Shown here one piece after another: positions 46,040-57,132 of a DNA stretch of 64,000 bases. Each line of letters starts with the position of its first letter. Position 1 is the first letter of the stretch. The position numbers were made by a program, and so were the translations under genes. This stretch comes from Ectobius pallidus (lineage: Eukaryota; Arthropoda; Insecta; Blattodea; Ectobiidae): assembly GCA_964059195.1 (NCBI GenBank), contig CAXKWD010000004.1, positions 122,484,043-122,548,042 of the forward strand. Direction: 5' to 3'. Under the pieces are notes generated by a model. That model did no database searches. It saw nothing but the letters and a program-made list of their open reading frames with translations, and was not told the DNA's origin.

Positions 46040-47035
46040 ATGCAAGCCGGACGGACCTCTTTAAAACTACCTAGCAAGAATATGGTATTACGAGTTGGAT
46101 CCTGGAATGTTTTTTCTCTGTACAGAGCTAGTTATTTAAGACAGCTAATCAATGTAACGAAAGATTATAATCTGGATATTTTGGCACTCCAAGAGATGCG
46201 ATGGACTGGGAATGGTCTAATAGAGAAACGAGATTGCACAGTTTACTACAGTTGTCACAAATCCCTGCATCATTTTGGCACAGGCTTTATCATACATAAA
46301 AGAATCAGACACCTAGTAATAGATTTCCAGTCAATAGATATGAGATTATGCAAATTGAGAATACGAGGGAGATTTCATAACTATAGCATTATAAATGTCC
46401 ATGCACCTACGGAAGGAAAAAGTGAACATGAAAAGGATTCTTTCTATGACCTCCTTGAAAAGACATATGAAGAATGCCCTGCTAATGACATTAAAATGGT
46501 ATTAGGTGATTTTAATGCAAAACTTGGATGGGAAAATAGTAAGCAGGATATAATGGGGAAACATACAATGCATAGTGAAAGCAATGATAACGGGGATAGA
46601 CTAACAAGCTTTGCAACAATAACAAATATGGTCATAGGTACTACACTATTCCCACACAAAAGAATTCATCAAGTCACTTGGAAATCACCAGACGGGGAGA
46701 CGTTAAACCAGATAGATCATGTTCTCATAGATAAGAAACACCGTAGTGACATACTAGATGCAAGAAGTTACAGAGGAGCCAATATCGACTCGGATCACTA
46801 TTTGATATGTGCTAAACTACAAAGTAGAATTAGTACACTGCATAAGAAGAGGGGAAATACATCAAGTAAGAAATATGATGTTTCCAAACTAAAGAATCCG
46901 GAAACACGAATAAATTACAGAAACACACTTCAAACTAGACTCCTCCAGCCAACAGACAAGCAAGATATAGGATGCTGGACATCACTAAGACAGACTTGCT
47001 ACTACAGCCGAGGAGATACTAGGGATAGAGGGTAA
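46040..47035 (+). pseudogene. RTE endonuclease domain (APE-like)
   Basis: 331-codon frame. RVGSWNVFSLYRASYLRQLI, LALQEMRWTG (catalytic Glu), NVHAPTEGKSEHEKDSFY, KMVLGDFNAKLGWE (catalytic Asp/Asn) and NIDSDHYLICAKLQ (catalytic Asp-His) are the ordered motifs of apurinic-type endonucleases, which nick the target DNA for reverse transcription. The frame shifts near 46990: the RT frame is already open there as AEEILGIEGKRIRSHWYDKE. Confidence 0.93.
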
Positions 47036-48140
47036 GAGAATCAGAAGTCATTGGTATGACAAGGAGTGTGAAGAAGCAACTGGGGAAAAAAATAAGGCTT
47101 ACAAAGAAATGATCCAGAAACATCATACACGATCCTCAGAAGAAAACTATGAAGGAAAACGAAGTGAAGAGAAGAAAGTTCATAGAAGAAAGAAAAAACT
47201 CTACTTTGAAGAACAGCTAAGCTCCATTGAAGAATCCGGGTCTCAAAACAAATCCAGGGAGTTTTACAACTTGGTTAATAATATGAGGAAAGATTATAAT
47301 CACAATAATTTGGCTTGCAGGGATAAAAATGGAGAAATTATTACTGATTTTAACAAAATTTTAGACAGATGGAAGGAATATTTTATTGAATTGTTAGATG
47401 CAGATAACAATGCACCAGACGCGGATGTGATAAATCAAGAAGATGTCGCTGTGGAAACTATGGTAGGAAGGGATAATGGTAGTAGTGAATTCGAGATGGG
47501 AGATGAAACAGTAGGAATTCCTAATTTAGAAGAGGTGAGAGTGGCTATTAAGAAGCTAAATAAGAACAGGGCTCCAGGACCTGATGGTATAAATGGTGAA
47601 CTTTTAGTGGACGAACCAGAAGTCCTTAAAAACATACATGGTATCATGGCTGAGGTCTGGAAAACAGAACAACTACCAGAGGAATGGGAGGAGGGCCTGA
47701 TCTGTCCAATACGAAAGAAAGGAGACCCCCTAAACTGTCAGAATTACCGCGGAGTTACTCTATTAAACTCTGGGTATAAAGTTTTCTCAAGTATATTACA
47801 TGAAAGACTAAGACCCTATGCTGAGAAAGTGCTCGGACAATACCAATGTGGCTTCAGACCAGGAAAATCTACAGTAAATCAGATCCATACCATAAGACAG
47901 ATATTGGAAAAAACGAAAGAATTCAGTGTAAATACCTTTCATCCGTTCGTTGATTTTGAAGCTGCATATGATAGCATCAACAGAGAGGAACTGATAAAAG
48001 CTTTGGAAGAGTTTGAGATACCACCTAAATTAATTGGACTTATAAAAGCTACCTTTAGTAGAGTAAAATGCCAGGTTAAACTACGCAATGGGAGGTCAAC
48101 AACAAAGTCAATGAAAAGAAAACAAAATATTTGGAAATAA
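47000..48140 (+). pseudogene. RTE reverse transcriptase with its catalytic motif deleted
   Basis: The frame contains LNKNRAPGPDGINGELL, WEEGLICPIRKKGDPLNCQN, NYRGVTLLNSGYKVFSSILH, GQYQCGFRPGKST and FHPFVDFEAAYDSI (motif A Asp). After LRNGRSTTK it jumps directly to the segment VNEKKTKYLEITD, read in another frame. About 120 residues including the YADD motif (motif C) are missing. The copy therefore cannot reverse transcribe. Confidence 0.92.
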
Positions 48141-48779
48141 CAGATACACCACGAAATGATGGTCATTTTATTATAAATAACTATAGGTTTGAAAAGGTTA
48201 AAGAATTTAAATATTTAGGAACAGTCATTACGGAGGAAAACAATCTGGGGAAAGAAATTCACCATAGATTGATGCTAGCAAACAGAGGCTTCTTTGGGTT
48301 AAAAAAGCAGCTGAGCTCCAGACTCCTTAGTCTTAAAACGAAAATAAAGACCCGTTGCCATATATGGATGTGAATCTTGGGCTCTGACAAAAACTCAAGA
48401 AAGTAAACTGGCCGTATTTGAGAGAAGAGTCCTGAGGAAAATCTTTAGCCCGGTATGTGAGAATGGCAACTGGCGTAGCAGGTATAATGAAGAACTCTAT
48501 AAGGCGTATGGTGATTCTGATATAATAAAGCTGATTAAAGCTTCAAGAATTAGATGGTTGGGACACCTCTACAGGGAACAAGAGTCGGACATAGGATGCA
48601 GCGTTACATTTAATACATTGGATGGTGAAAGAAGAGTAGGAAGACCTAATACAAGATGGATGAAATGTGTGGAGAGGGATTTACAAGTAATGGGAGTTCG
48701 GGGATGGAGGACGAAGGCATTGGAGAGGAATGAGTGGCGGCGTATTGTTGGAGCGGTCAAGGCCTGCACCAGGCTGTAG
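48131..48779 (+). pseudogene. RTE post-RT region
   Basis: FEKVKEFKYLGTVITEENNL, then after a frame change at about 48350 IYGCESWALTKTQESKLAVF, FERRVLRKIFSPVCENGNWR, RWLGHLYREQESDIGCSV, GRPNTRWMKCVERDLQ, ending KACTRL and a stop just before the tail. This is the usual C-terminal part of RTE/Jockey-like LINE proteins. Confidence 0.9.
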
Positions 48780-50104
48780 CACCATTGATGATGATGAATG
48801 ATGGTAGGGACATCTAAGAGAACCTGTATGCAATAAACCTAATGGGAAAGGAATTAGAGCAATAGAGCATTTTAAATATCTGGGAGTTATGTTCAATGAT
48901 AATGGGGATTAGAAAAGAACCAATCACCACACTGTCGCAAGCTGTATTTTGCTATTAAAAAGGAATCCTGGGAAAGGAGATAAACCAGGAAACTAAAATA
49001 GCAGTACTGGTATACATTCAACCAACATCCCAACACTTCTGTATGGTAGTAAATCATGGACAATGACCAAAACACAAAAGCAAAGTCAACAAACAGCAGA
49101 AATGAAATATCTGAGAAGAGTTGTGGGAAAAACAAGAAATAAAGTTAGGAAACAAACTGGTAGAACAACATTAATTATCCAGCCTCTGTAGAATAAGGTA
49201 CAAAGAGGTCAAGAAGATGTTTTGGTCATGTGAGAAGAAAGGACGAAAAGGAACACAAGTATGGGAGGCATGTCCAGAAGGATTTGAATGGAAGATACAT
49301 AAAAAAAAAAGCCAAATAGGATTTGGAATAAGAGCATACAAGAAGCTCTGGTAAGCAGGGAAGATATCCTGGGAAAGGGCTAGGAAGAAAGGAAAGGCCA
49401 ACTTCTTCAAAACCTCAACACCCAATTGTAGATGAAGATTTGATTAAGAAGTAGCAAGAATCCTTTATGACAAAGATAATTATTCACAATGTAGTGATAA
49501 ACTTGCAATAAAAACAAAAATCTCTCATAGTAAAATTTCAATTTTCAATCAATCAATGCACCACAAACATAGCCTCTGAGGGTAGTTTTCATGATTGCAG
49601 ATGAGTTTATTTATGCTTATTTTCCTGTAGAGGGCAGAATAACAGGAGGAAATGTAGATATAACTACACAAAGGGTAAGGCTCGGGAATTTTGACAAAGG
49701 CTCAAATTTCAACTTGGTTTTCCTTAACATGCTGAAAATTTACGTGGAATCCATTGTTTATAAAATTTTTACATCCTAAAAAATCAATTGATTTCAGTTG
49801 GATTTAAAATGAATTTCAGATCCAGAACAGGTACCTCTGTACCACTGAGGTTGACACATTGTGATTATTAGGACTCGGATTTTCATGTAATATCAATGTG
49901 GGAAATATGTACATAAAAATGCAGCAAATATCAGGGAAATATGTAATAAAATATATAATAATCACAAAATATGTAGTTTAAAATTAATAGTAGGGTACCT
50001 TATGTCATCCCGTGGGCTCCTTCATGAAGAAAGCAACACACCTATATTTTCAGTTTCTATGAAGTCTAAGGATGCCCGAACCACTTGATGCTACTCTGAG
50101 TCGC

Positions 50105-50135
50105 GTGATGACGTCATCAAAATGGCGGACGTCGC
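50105..50135. promoter_or_regulatory. CRE plus YY1-like block, repeated four times in the element ends
   Basis: TGATGACGTCATCAAAATGG followed by CGGAC occurs near 50107 and 50593 and inverted near 52880 and 53380. It combines a TGACGTCA palindrome with an AAAATGGCGG YY1-like motif. Conservation in all four blocks suggests promoter or recognition sites; function not shown. Confidence 0.45.
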
Positions 50136-51220
50136 GTTTCACAGAAATGGCCATAAAGTGAAAACTATTTGAGATAGAGACTTGCGAAAAACGGTTTTGA
50201 AATCACAATAAAATGCTCTACATTATTGTCTCTTACACGTATGGAGCTAAGACGGCATATTCTACCGAAAAATTACACTTTTTGTTGGAAAATTGAAAAA
50301 AATTGTCCTGTAGAATGTATTCTCTTGAAATTTCAATAGAAGATGAGGCCGTGCCATAAATTACATGCAAACAAATTTTTTGAAGAGTTTAATAATGATT
50401 CTATTCCCGTTTACCAGAAGTTTCCAATGTCAATAGTTTTAATTCTGTGATAGTTTTTGTAAAACAAACAGCAATCTCCAAATTTCAATATGCTCTTTCC
50501 TGAAGAAGGCAACACACCTAGATTTTGTTTCTATTAAGTCTAAGGATACCCGAATCACTTGATGCTACTCTGGGGGTCGCGTCCGAGTCACGTGATGACG
50601 TCATCAAAATGGCGGACTTCAATAACGTTTCACAGAAATGAATATAAACTGAAAAGTATTTGTGATGGACTCGAGGAATTTTTATTTTTAATCGGAATAA
50701 ACTGCTAATGTAATAATAACTTAATAAATTTTGCTGTTTTTGTTTCTGCATGCTACACATTAAAATCTTGAATTATGATTACACACATGAAACGGAAAGA
50801 ATACAATTACACTGGTAACACTTAGCCTATCCGTATACTGCTCGGAGTGTATTTCTGTTTTCTGTGATTTTCTTAATAAACGTAAATTTCCACAAACTTG
50901 GAAGAAATCAAACAGGAGAGTGCCTTGCAGTATTCAACAATAACTTTCTGCTCATTGCCCCTATTAAAAAAGGGGTTCAACCTCATCAGAGTCACTATCA
51001 TCATCATCGATCTTCGCCTCTTCATACTTGTCCGAACCTTTTTCACACTTCTCTGGATCGCCCTCACATGCACACATTTCAGAACAGGGCAATTTTATCC
51101 AAACACATTATCTTACATATAATACATCTCGACTTAACACATGCACCTTTGATTAGTTCGAGCACATCAGAAGGAGCAGGTGGGTTGGTGCACATGATTG
51201 GGACCCATCGATTGTTCTCC

Positions 51221-52620
51221 TTAGACCAACCAAAATCTTCTGGTGGGGCAAATTACATCTATTCCATTCCATTGCTTGCAGATGTGCCCGAAGTATAGCT
51301 GGTTCAAGTGATGTTTGTGTGGGAGGAATGAACTCGGTCCCAGATGCTTCCGGGTAAAAAACCACCACCTCAGTTCACCAACTTCCTTTATCTCTGTTTT
51401 GGGAACATACACTTGATATATCAACCTTTCAACAGCAGCCGACGTTTCCTTATCCACAGTTTCCGTCTTTCCCAGATTTGCCAGATCAATGAGAACATCG
51501 TCAGCAGCTAGGAAGGCGTACCAGAAGGATATTTTCCCTTTTCTAGAGAAGGAACCAGTAATATCTGCTCCTGATAGTACTTGGAAACCTAGAAGTGAGT
51601 CGGACTGCAGTCGTCCTAGTTCCTCGTAGATTGGTGACAGGGAAACACTTCTCCTTTTACTAGCGTGGCCAGTTACAACACGTGTATCTTTTGGTAGTAT
51701 TGGATATTTATTTAGTGGCAAAATAAAGACATCAATATCAGGAGAGTAGATTTTCAGCTCTGTAGCACCAGCATTTGCCGCATGGATAGCATGCAATATT
51801 ATTTTTCAGTCAGCTTCTTCGGGAGTAGCCTACTACTAAGGAAACCGGCATCCATGTGTGTCCCTCGTGCAACTTGTTGCCATGCAACCACTACATTGCG
51901 GTTGATGGCTGCATCATTTTCTAGAATACACTCTCAAAGGAACATTGAAAGTTCACCTTTCGTTTTCTCGTTTTCTTCGTTGCCATAGTTAGTATTCCAG
52001 CTTTTGCTTCAATGTGATAATGGATTAGCACAGTACGACCCTGATGAAGTTCTCTTGTGGTACATTTTAGAGAGTCCTTTATGTATGTGTCAAATACCAA
52101 ATGAAGTTCATCGTATGATCCGTATTTTTGGTTTAAACTACTTATGAAATGATCGGCAAGTTCTGAAGGGTTCTTGATTGTTGGTGGCTTATCGAGTGCA
52201 TGTAGCTCTGCCATTCCATCAACAACTGCAACACTAACGAAATCCAGTTGTTGACTCCACTAATAAACTTGACACTGTGCTCTCCGGGTCTTGTAGTTCG
52301 CCGGTAACACTGCAACGCCCGGTTAGAGGCTGCACTGTACTTGTGGGTAGTGTGTAAATTGGAAACTTTGATGGTAAAGCCTCAATTATCCCTAATAGTT
52401 TGCTCTTGTCGTTGCTGTGCAAGAGAGACCCATCTGGGTAAAACAATGACTGAGGAAGAACTGACAGCTAGTAATTGCTCACTGCGTTTCGCAGATCAAA
52501 CTCCGGTCTTGATTTTGCAACAATCAACATTATTGAGAAAAGATTTCTGTCCTCCATCAGTTCCATAATGGCACCTCTCACAGGAATTCGTACCCTCTTC
52601 GAAGCTTGACGACAAGTTAA
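51221..52620 (-). pseudogene. FEN/PIN-nuclease-like element protein, decayed
   Basis: Minus-strand pieces in order: 52569 on (AKSRPEFDLRNAVSNY then stop, then SLFYPDGSLLHSNDKSKLLG), 52214-51921 (MAELHALDKPPTIKNPSELA, DELHLVFDTYIKDSLKCTTR), and 51796-51221 (LKIYSPDIDVFILPLNKYPI, LGFQVLSGADITGSFSRKGK, KISFWYAFLAADDVLIDLAN). This is a widespread, unnamed invertebrate protein family often seen in repetitive DNA. Its ordered acidic motifs (VFDxY, SPDxDVF, L[S/T]GxDxTGxF) recall the Asp clusters of FEN/XPG/PIN nucleases. Several stops and frame changes make this copy dead. The nuclease fold is my inference; the family match is recognition from memory. Confidence 0.7.
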
Positions 52621-54699
52621 TTATACACCCTTCTTAAAACAATTTTGACAGTGTTTTGTTACCTTTTTATCAAACCCTTCCCTAATACATTAATAAATAG
52701 TCAATCACAGAGAAGAATTGACACGATTACGCAATAATATCAAGCCCAGATCTCATATCAAATTCCTTTCTGAACAAAATTGAGCCTAAAATTGTCTAAA
52801 ATGAGCCTGAACTGGCTAACCATCACAAATAGTTTTCGGTTTATATTCGTTTCTGTGAAACAACACATTATTGAAGTTCGCCATTTTGATGACGTCATCA
52901 CGTGACTCAGACGCGACCCCCAGAGTAGCATCAAGTGATTCGGGTATCATTAGACTTAATAGAAACTGAAAATCTAGGTGTGTTGTTTTCTTCAGGCAAG
53001 AGCATATTTAAATTTGGAGATTGCTGTTTGTTTTACAAAAACTATCACAGAATTAAAACTATTGACATTGGAAACTTCTGGTAAACGGGAATAGAATCAT
53101 TATTAAACTCTTCAAAAAATTTGTTTGCATGTAATTTATGGCATGGCATCATCTTCTATTGAAATTTCAAGAGAACACATTCTACAGGACAATTTTTTTC
53201 AATTTTCCAACAAAAAGTGTAATTTTTCGGTAGAATATGCCGTCTTAGCTCCATACGTGTAAGAGACAATAATGTAGAGCATTTTATTGTGATTTCAAAA
53301 CCGTTTTTCGCAAGTCTCTATCTCAAATAGTTTTCACTTTATGGCCATTTCTGTGAAACGCGACGTCCGCCATTTTGATGACGTCATCTTGCGACTCAGA
53401 CGCAACCCCCAGAGTAGCATCAAGTGGTTCGGGCATCCTTAGACTTCATAGAAACTGAAAATATAGGTGTGTTGCTTTCTTCAGGAAGGAGCCCACGGGA
53501 TGTGATTTTCTTACATAAGGTACCCTACTATAATGTTTTTAATGCAATAAATATATGAAAATGTTCACCCAAGCTTCTACTCGCTACCTCTAATTTTGAC
53601 AGTGAGAGCAACTTATATGATCTGCCAAATTAAATCCATAGTAAAGTGCTTCAGTTATTTGAAAAAAATGTAATGCACTTAAGTTTGTGGAGAAATATGT
53701 ATTGTAGCAAAACCTTTTGTCCTCAGGCCCTGAAAATCAATTTTTGAACCCGATTGTCCCATTTGAGTTAGAGTACCTGTTTAGAAGGTACAAAATATTT
53801 ATTATTTGTGTGCAATGCACTATGTACATGTTGATCAAGCTGTAACTTCAAGAAATACCCCCTATAGTTCCGTTACACGCTTACTACTTTTTCGTCCATT
53901 GCAAAACATTCAATACTCGACCACTGCCTTAGTTTTGATGCAACTGGAGCTATTTTTAACAAGTCACTTCATCTACAGATTGATATAGTTTGGGTATTTT
54001 TGCTTACCTGAAACCTTCCTAAGTAGCTGGTTTGAATTTGTAGTACAAAGACCAACATACCTGGCTAGCCTAAGTTCTGAGAAACGATAAGTCTCTAATG
54101 TATGTAGCTGAGGCACCAGAACCACCGTATGAAATTTACAAAGAAGAATTATCCCTACCTTTGGCAATTGAAAAAATGTTTTCTTTATGAAAGAAAATTA
54201 TCTAATTATGTTTTTAGTCACTGAAAAATAAAAATAAAATTAAAAATAAAATCTTTATTTTGAATGATTTCCTAGATTTTATGTATAAACATGTTACACC
54301 CGTTACATAATATGTAAAACATGTAATATTACTAAGAATATGTAAAAATATGTAAAATGAAACCCAACTATAATCATATGAGAAGCTCAAAGAGCCGACA
54401 TTTTTCATTTTAGTAGTGTACAAGTAAGGGAATAGAATATGTAACTACATAAGAATCCGGGCTCTAGTTATTATACTATTCTGAAAAATGTATAAAAGGA
54501 TTTTCAGAAGAACTAAAATAATTTTTTTATGTTCAACCATTCTATACGTTTATTGAATATAACATAACAGTAACTGTTATGGCATGCATTAAAGTACAGA
54601 ATTCCATTTTAACACTGTTGTCCAACTATTAATTAATACTGTACATGGAACACTCTTGAAGCCTCGAAAGCAGTAATTCTAACTGCAAAATAAACAACC

Positions 54700-55090
54700 T
54701 GTATTTAAAATAAAATCAATTTTGTTTATGTTAATTTTAATATTATACTGAACTGAACATTTCATGTGTTTTATTGTGCGCTGCTTTGAGGTTAAAACAT
54801 CAAACAAAGCCCTGTGGCCTGCATGCCTTGTTGCCTACCAACTATCGCAAAAGACGAAAACTAACTAATAGCCGGTCGTTTGTTTGATCTATTACAAGAT
54901 ATTCTAAAAACTCAATGCTTACAACATTTTAATCGGTTAACACTCATATGCAATTTGCCTATAATAATATTAAGATGCTCGTACAAAAATAATTAAATTC
55001 GCTTTGCGTGTTTCATAAACATACATGCTCGCATCTCAATGAATCGCATTATAGGCTGTTGCAAAATTTACTGTTAACACTCAACTAAAT
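54700..55090 (+). repeat. second copy of the dispersed repeat at 32760-33170
   Basis: Shares AATCAATTTTGTTTATGTTA-type start, AAGATGCTCGTACAAAAATA and CATAAACATACATGCTCGCA blocks in the same order and orientation with the copy next to visible exon 7. Diverged; no ends defined. Confidence 0.5.
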
Positions 55091-55255
55091 TTCATACTAT
55101 TTCTAGTGTTCAATGCAATGTTTTTTTTATTTTGATAAACAGAATGTACTACAAATTCAAACCACTAACTTTGTAAATACAGTATATTTAAATTAATTTG
55201 GGGGATTTGTGCTCACATTGTCATAAAATTAAGATGTTTTATTAGTGTAAATTAC

Positions 55256-55528
55256 CTTCAATAACTTTTGCTGGTTTATACTCAGCACACAGCAAAATTC
55301 CTTTGATAAGATTTAAACACTGAATAATAAACCGTTCAAAAACAACAGATTCTCCAGATGGCGTGAATACATAAAAGACAGCAAATTCTAATGAAGGCTG
55401 TATGAAATCAACATATGAGAATGGATGATGTTCAAGTACAGCAATTAGAACTTTTGTAAGATGGATTATAAACTTCTGACATAATTCTATGAGGTTTGAA
55501 CTAGAGCCTCTGCTGCGAAGAGATTTCC
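55256..55528 (-). CDS. IPO11: IPO11 visible exon 2
   Basis: 273-nt exon with a good polypyrimidine tract before its AG and donor GTAATT. It encodes FIIHLTKVLIAVLEHHPFSY and later YVFTPSGESVVFERFIIQCL, collinear with importin-11 (FTKVLLDFLDQHPFSF ... FERFIVQCMNLIK). It ends in phase 1 (G), which joins AA of the next exon to form Glu. Only 187 nt separate it from visible exon 1, in contrast to the 10-kb intron that follows. Confidence 0.94.
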
Positions 55529-55715
55529 CTGTAAAATAAAATAAAATAGAGTTAATTAACTGGTTTCTGTAAATGAAATATACTCAATGCTTTAAACAAA
55601 ACAATATTGAAATATCTTATTTTGTCCTATTTGCTACATCTTAATTTTTTCTTTACAAGTGCAAATTTCAAAGAAAAGATGACTAGAACGTTAAAAGGAT
55701 TAACAAACTACTTAC

Positions 55716-55877
55716 TGCATTCTAACATAGTCTTTGAACGAGCAAAAACCATATTCAGAAACTGAACAGCATCAGCAGACTCATGGGGTTTCTTGAAACC
55801 ATGTACAGTCAATTTTCTTAAAATACGCAGACTCAATAAGGCTTTCTCTAGAGATGGAACAATTTCATTCGTGTCTG
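55716..55877 (-). CDS. IPO11: IPO11 visible exon 1 (most N-terminal seen)
   Basis: 162-nt exon. The acceptor CAG precedes CAGACACGAATG and the donor is GTAAGT. It encodes LEKALLSLRILRKLTVHGFK and continues to ...SKTMLEC, matching the importin-11 segment around LERTLLSLKVLRKLTV. It ends in phase 1 (A), which joins GG of the next exon to make an Arg codon. The intron on its 5' side is longer than 8 kb and no further upstream exon was found up to base 64000. Confidence 0.93.
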
Positions 55878-57091
55878 CTGTAACCTGTTCCAACAGAATG
55901 TACAAATTTTTAAGAGACAAATATAGCACTAATGAACTATATATGTCTACAACATGAATTACCCAAATCTGTTACTGCATTGAGCTGAACTACAAAGTGT
56001 GACAGCTGCATTTATCATTCTATTTTTTCTGTACAAAATTAAAAGTGTTTCCAAATTTAAATGCTAAGAGTCAAATTTACAGTCTTCTGCCACAGTAAGT
56101 ATTAATACGGTAAAGAAACTGTGTGTTAAAAGTCCTATGACAACATGTTAAGCTGTGTGACACCAGGGCTCCCTGTGGCGAGTAACTAACAGTACATTCT
56201 CAACATATCAAATAATTAGGGAAAATACATAAACACATAAAAAATATGTTATATTAAGAGAGAAAAATGCACAATATTATTCTTTATTCCAAAACTTAAT
56301 TTTAAATTTAAGACATAATAAAACAAGTATTACATTTTAGTTAAGAAGAGGTAAGCAATACCTAAAAGGGTTTTTCTAGCAAGCTGACAATGTGTGATGT
56401 GCACGGACTTGATAAACGTTACCACAGTGTCACAGCCTGTTGAGGTGCCTAAACTGAAACATGACAAATACCTATTATTTCGGGCATCCAGTATGCTTCC
56501 TTGGGTGACAAAATAACTGGAGTCAGCAAATGCGTGAAACGGTAGTCCTGTTTACGCCACACACTATGGAAGTGAGATATTGAGATTTTTTAAAATAAAT
56601 ATTAGTTTTGTCAAGATTTGCAGTTGGTTTACTTAAAGACATAGTATAGGCCTATTGAAATAGTTACTAGAACATGCTTCTTTTAGGTATATTTCAAAGA
56701 AAAATCTACCTATTGCAATCGATACCATGTCATGACTTTCGAAAAATTCTTTCATAGCTTTATGTTTCACGCCTCCCTAAGTACAAAACCACCGCCCGTT
56801 CTAATTTTTATTTTTTTTATGTATATATATACATATATATACATGCTAGCAGCTGTAATTTTGAAGATATCTGAACCAAATTCTATTATAGTATTAGTAG
56901 GCCCAATAGTTCGGACAAGTTCGTTAATGAACAAAATTGGCCCAAGGGGGGGGGGGGGTTGAAATTTTGAAAAGTTTATATCTTGGCCCCTATGAAGTAT
57001 AGAGGGAAACTTTGTTTAAATAAATTAGAGTACTCCCTACGGAGTTTACAGTGACACCAACGTTTCGGGGGTTTTGGGGGTACGAGTGAGA

Positions 57092-57132
57092 GTGGGGGTG
57101 GGGGTGGGGGTGGGGGTGGGGGTGGGGGGAGG
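57092..57132 (+). repeat. (TGGGGG)n tract, G-quadruplex-prone
   Basis: Seven G-runs of five or six in 41 bases, preceded by more G-runs (57067-57080) and a G12-type run near 56946. It would readily form G-quadruplexes on the plus strand. A minus-strand poly-Pro frame over it is a by-product. Confidence 0.8.

Larger units (their letters stand above)
45651..48796 (+). mobile_element. RTE-clade non-LTR retrotransposon (3146 bp) with 13-bp target duplication
   Basis: AATGATGGTAGGG occurs just before (45638-45650) and just after (48797-48809) the element. The 5' untranslated region runs to about 46040, then endonuclease and reverse transcriptase, and the 3' end is a TGATGATGATG tail, as usual for RTE elements. 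The start is near full length, but the coding region has a frameshift and an internal deletion, so it is not autonomous. Confidence 0.92.
45480..49440 (+). pseudogene. older LINE RT fragment, split by the RTE insertion
   Basis: Left of the RTE the frame ends ...IKIKLTKVMMVG; after the duplicated 13 bp it continues TSKRTCMQ, then (with stops) HFKYLGVMFNDNGD at about 48871, YGSKSWTMTKTQ at about 49037 and KYLRRVVGKTRNKV at about 49105. These are typical post-RT LINE motifs. It is heavily decayed. The start of the left part is unclear. Confidence 0.6.
49988..53530 (-). mobile_element. 3.5-kb DNA element with ~0.7-kb inverted repeats and a FEN/PIN-like nuclease gene
   Basis: Left repeat about 49988-50667 and right repeat about 52820-53530 are inverted copies. 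Ends TAGTAGGGTACCTTATG... / ...GGTACCCTACTA are flanked by TAA (49985-49987, 53531-53533); TA plus GTAGGG ends is an alternative reading. Each repeat contains two diverged copies of a ~200-bp block. Between them lies a single decayed gene on the minus strand. No DDE transposase, RT or helicase motif was found. Confidence 0.85.
49869..54466. mobile_element. hAT-like remnant hosting the nuclease element
   Basis: Ends TAGGACTCGGATTTTCATG / rc TAGAGCCCGGATTCTTATG are flanked by GTGATTAT (49861-49868) and GTTATTAT (54467-54474), an 8-bp duplication with one mismatch. Without the nested insert the element would be about 1.05 kb. No transposase frame was recognised in it. Confidence 0.65.
45000..55255 (-). 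other. IPO11 intron (10.3 kb)
   Basis: Intron between visible exons 3 and 2. It contains the older LINE, the RTE element and the hAT/nuclease nested pair. 45000-45480, 49440-49860 and 54475-54700 show nothing recognised. Confidence 0.9.
4025..55877 (-). other. IPO11: importin-11 gene (IPO11), 12 internal exons visible, both ends missing
   Basis: Importin-11 is an importin-beta family karyopherin (HEAT-repeat solenoid) that carries cargo, such as ubiquitin-conjugating enzymes, through nuclear pores under Ran-GTP control. Twelve minus-strand exons, each bounded by AG acceptor and GT donor, join without frame breaks into about 666 residues. They are collinear with the middle and later part of animal importin-11 (about 975 residues). 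Diagnostic stretches include LSLRILRKLTVHGFKKPH, KDAVYNAVGLAA, RRRVVWLIGQW, FEFNTDQFLPFLEP, EHNMLRCAIVATL and FLLPVIQLSTDV. The N-terminal importin-beta domain is absent and should lie beyond base 64000. The last part of the protein (about 100 residues in vertebrates) was not found and probably lies left of base 1. Introns range from 139 bp to about 23 kb and are loaded with transposons. The family call is recognition by eye from memory; the splice structure is read directly. Confidence 0.95.
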
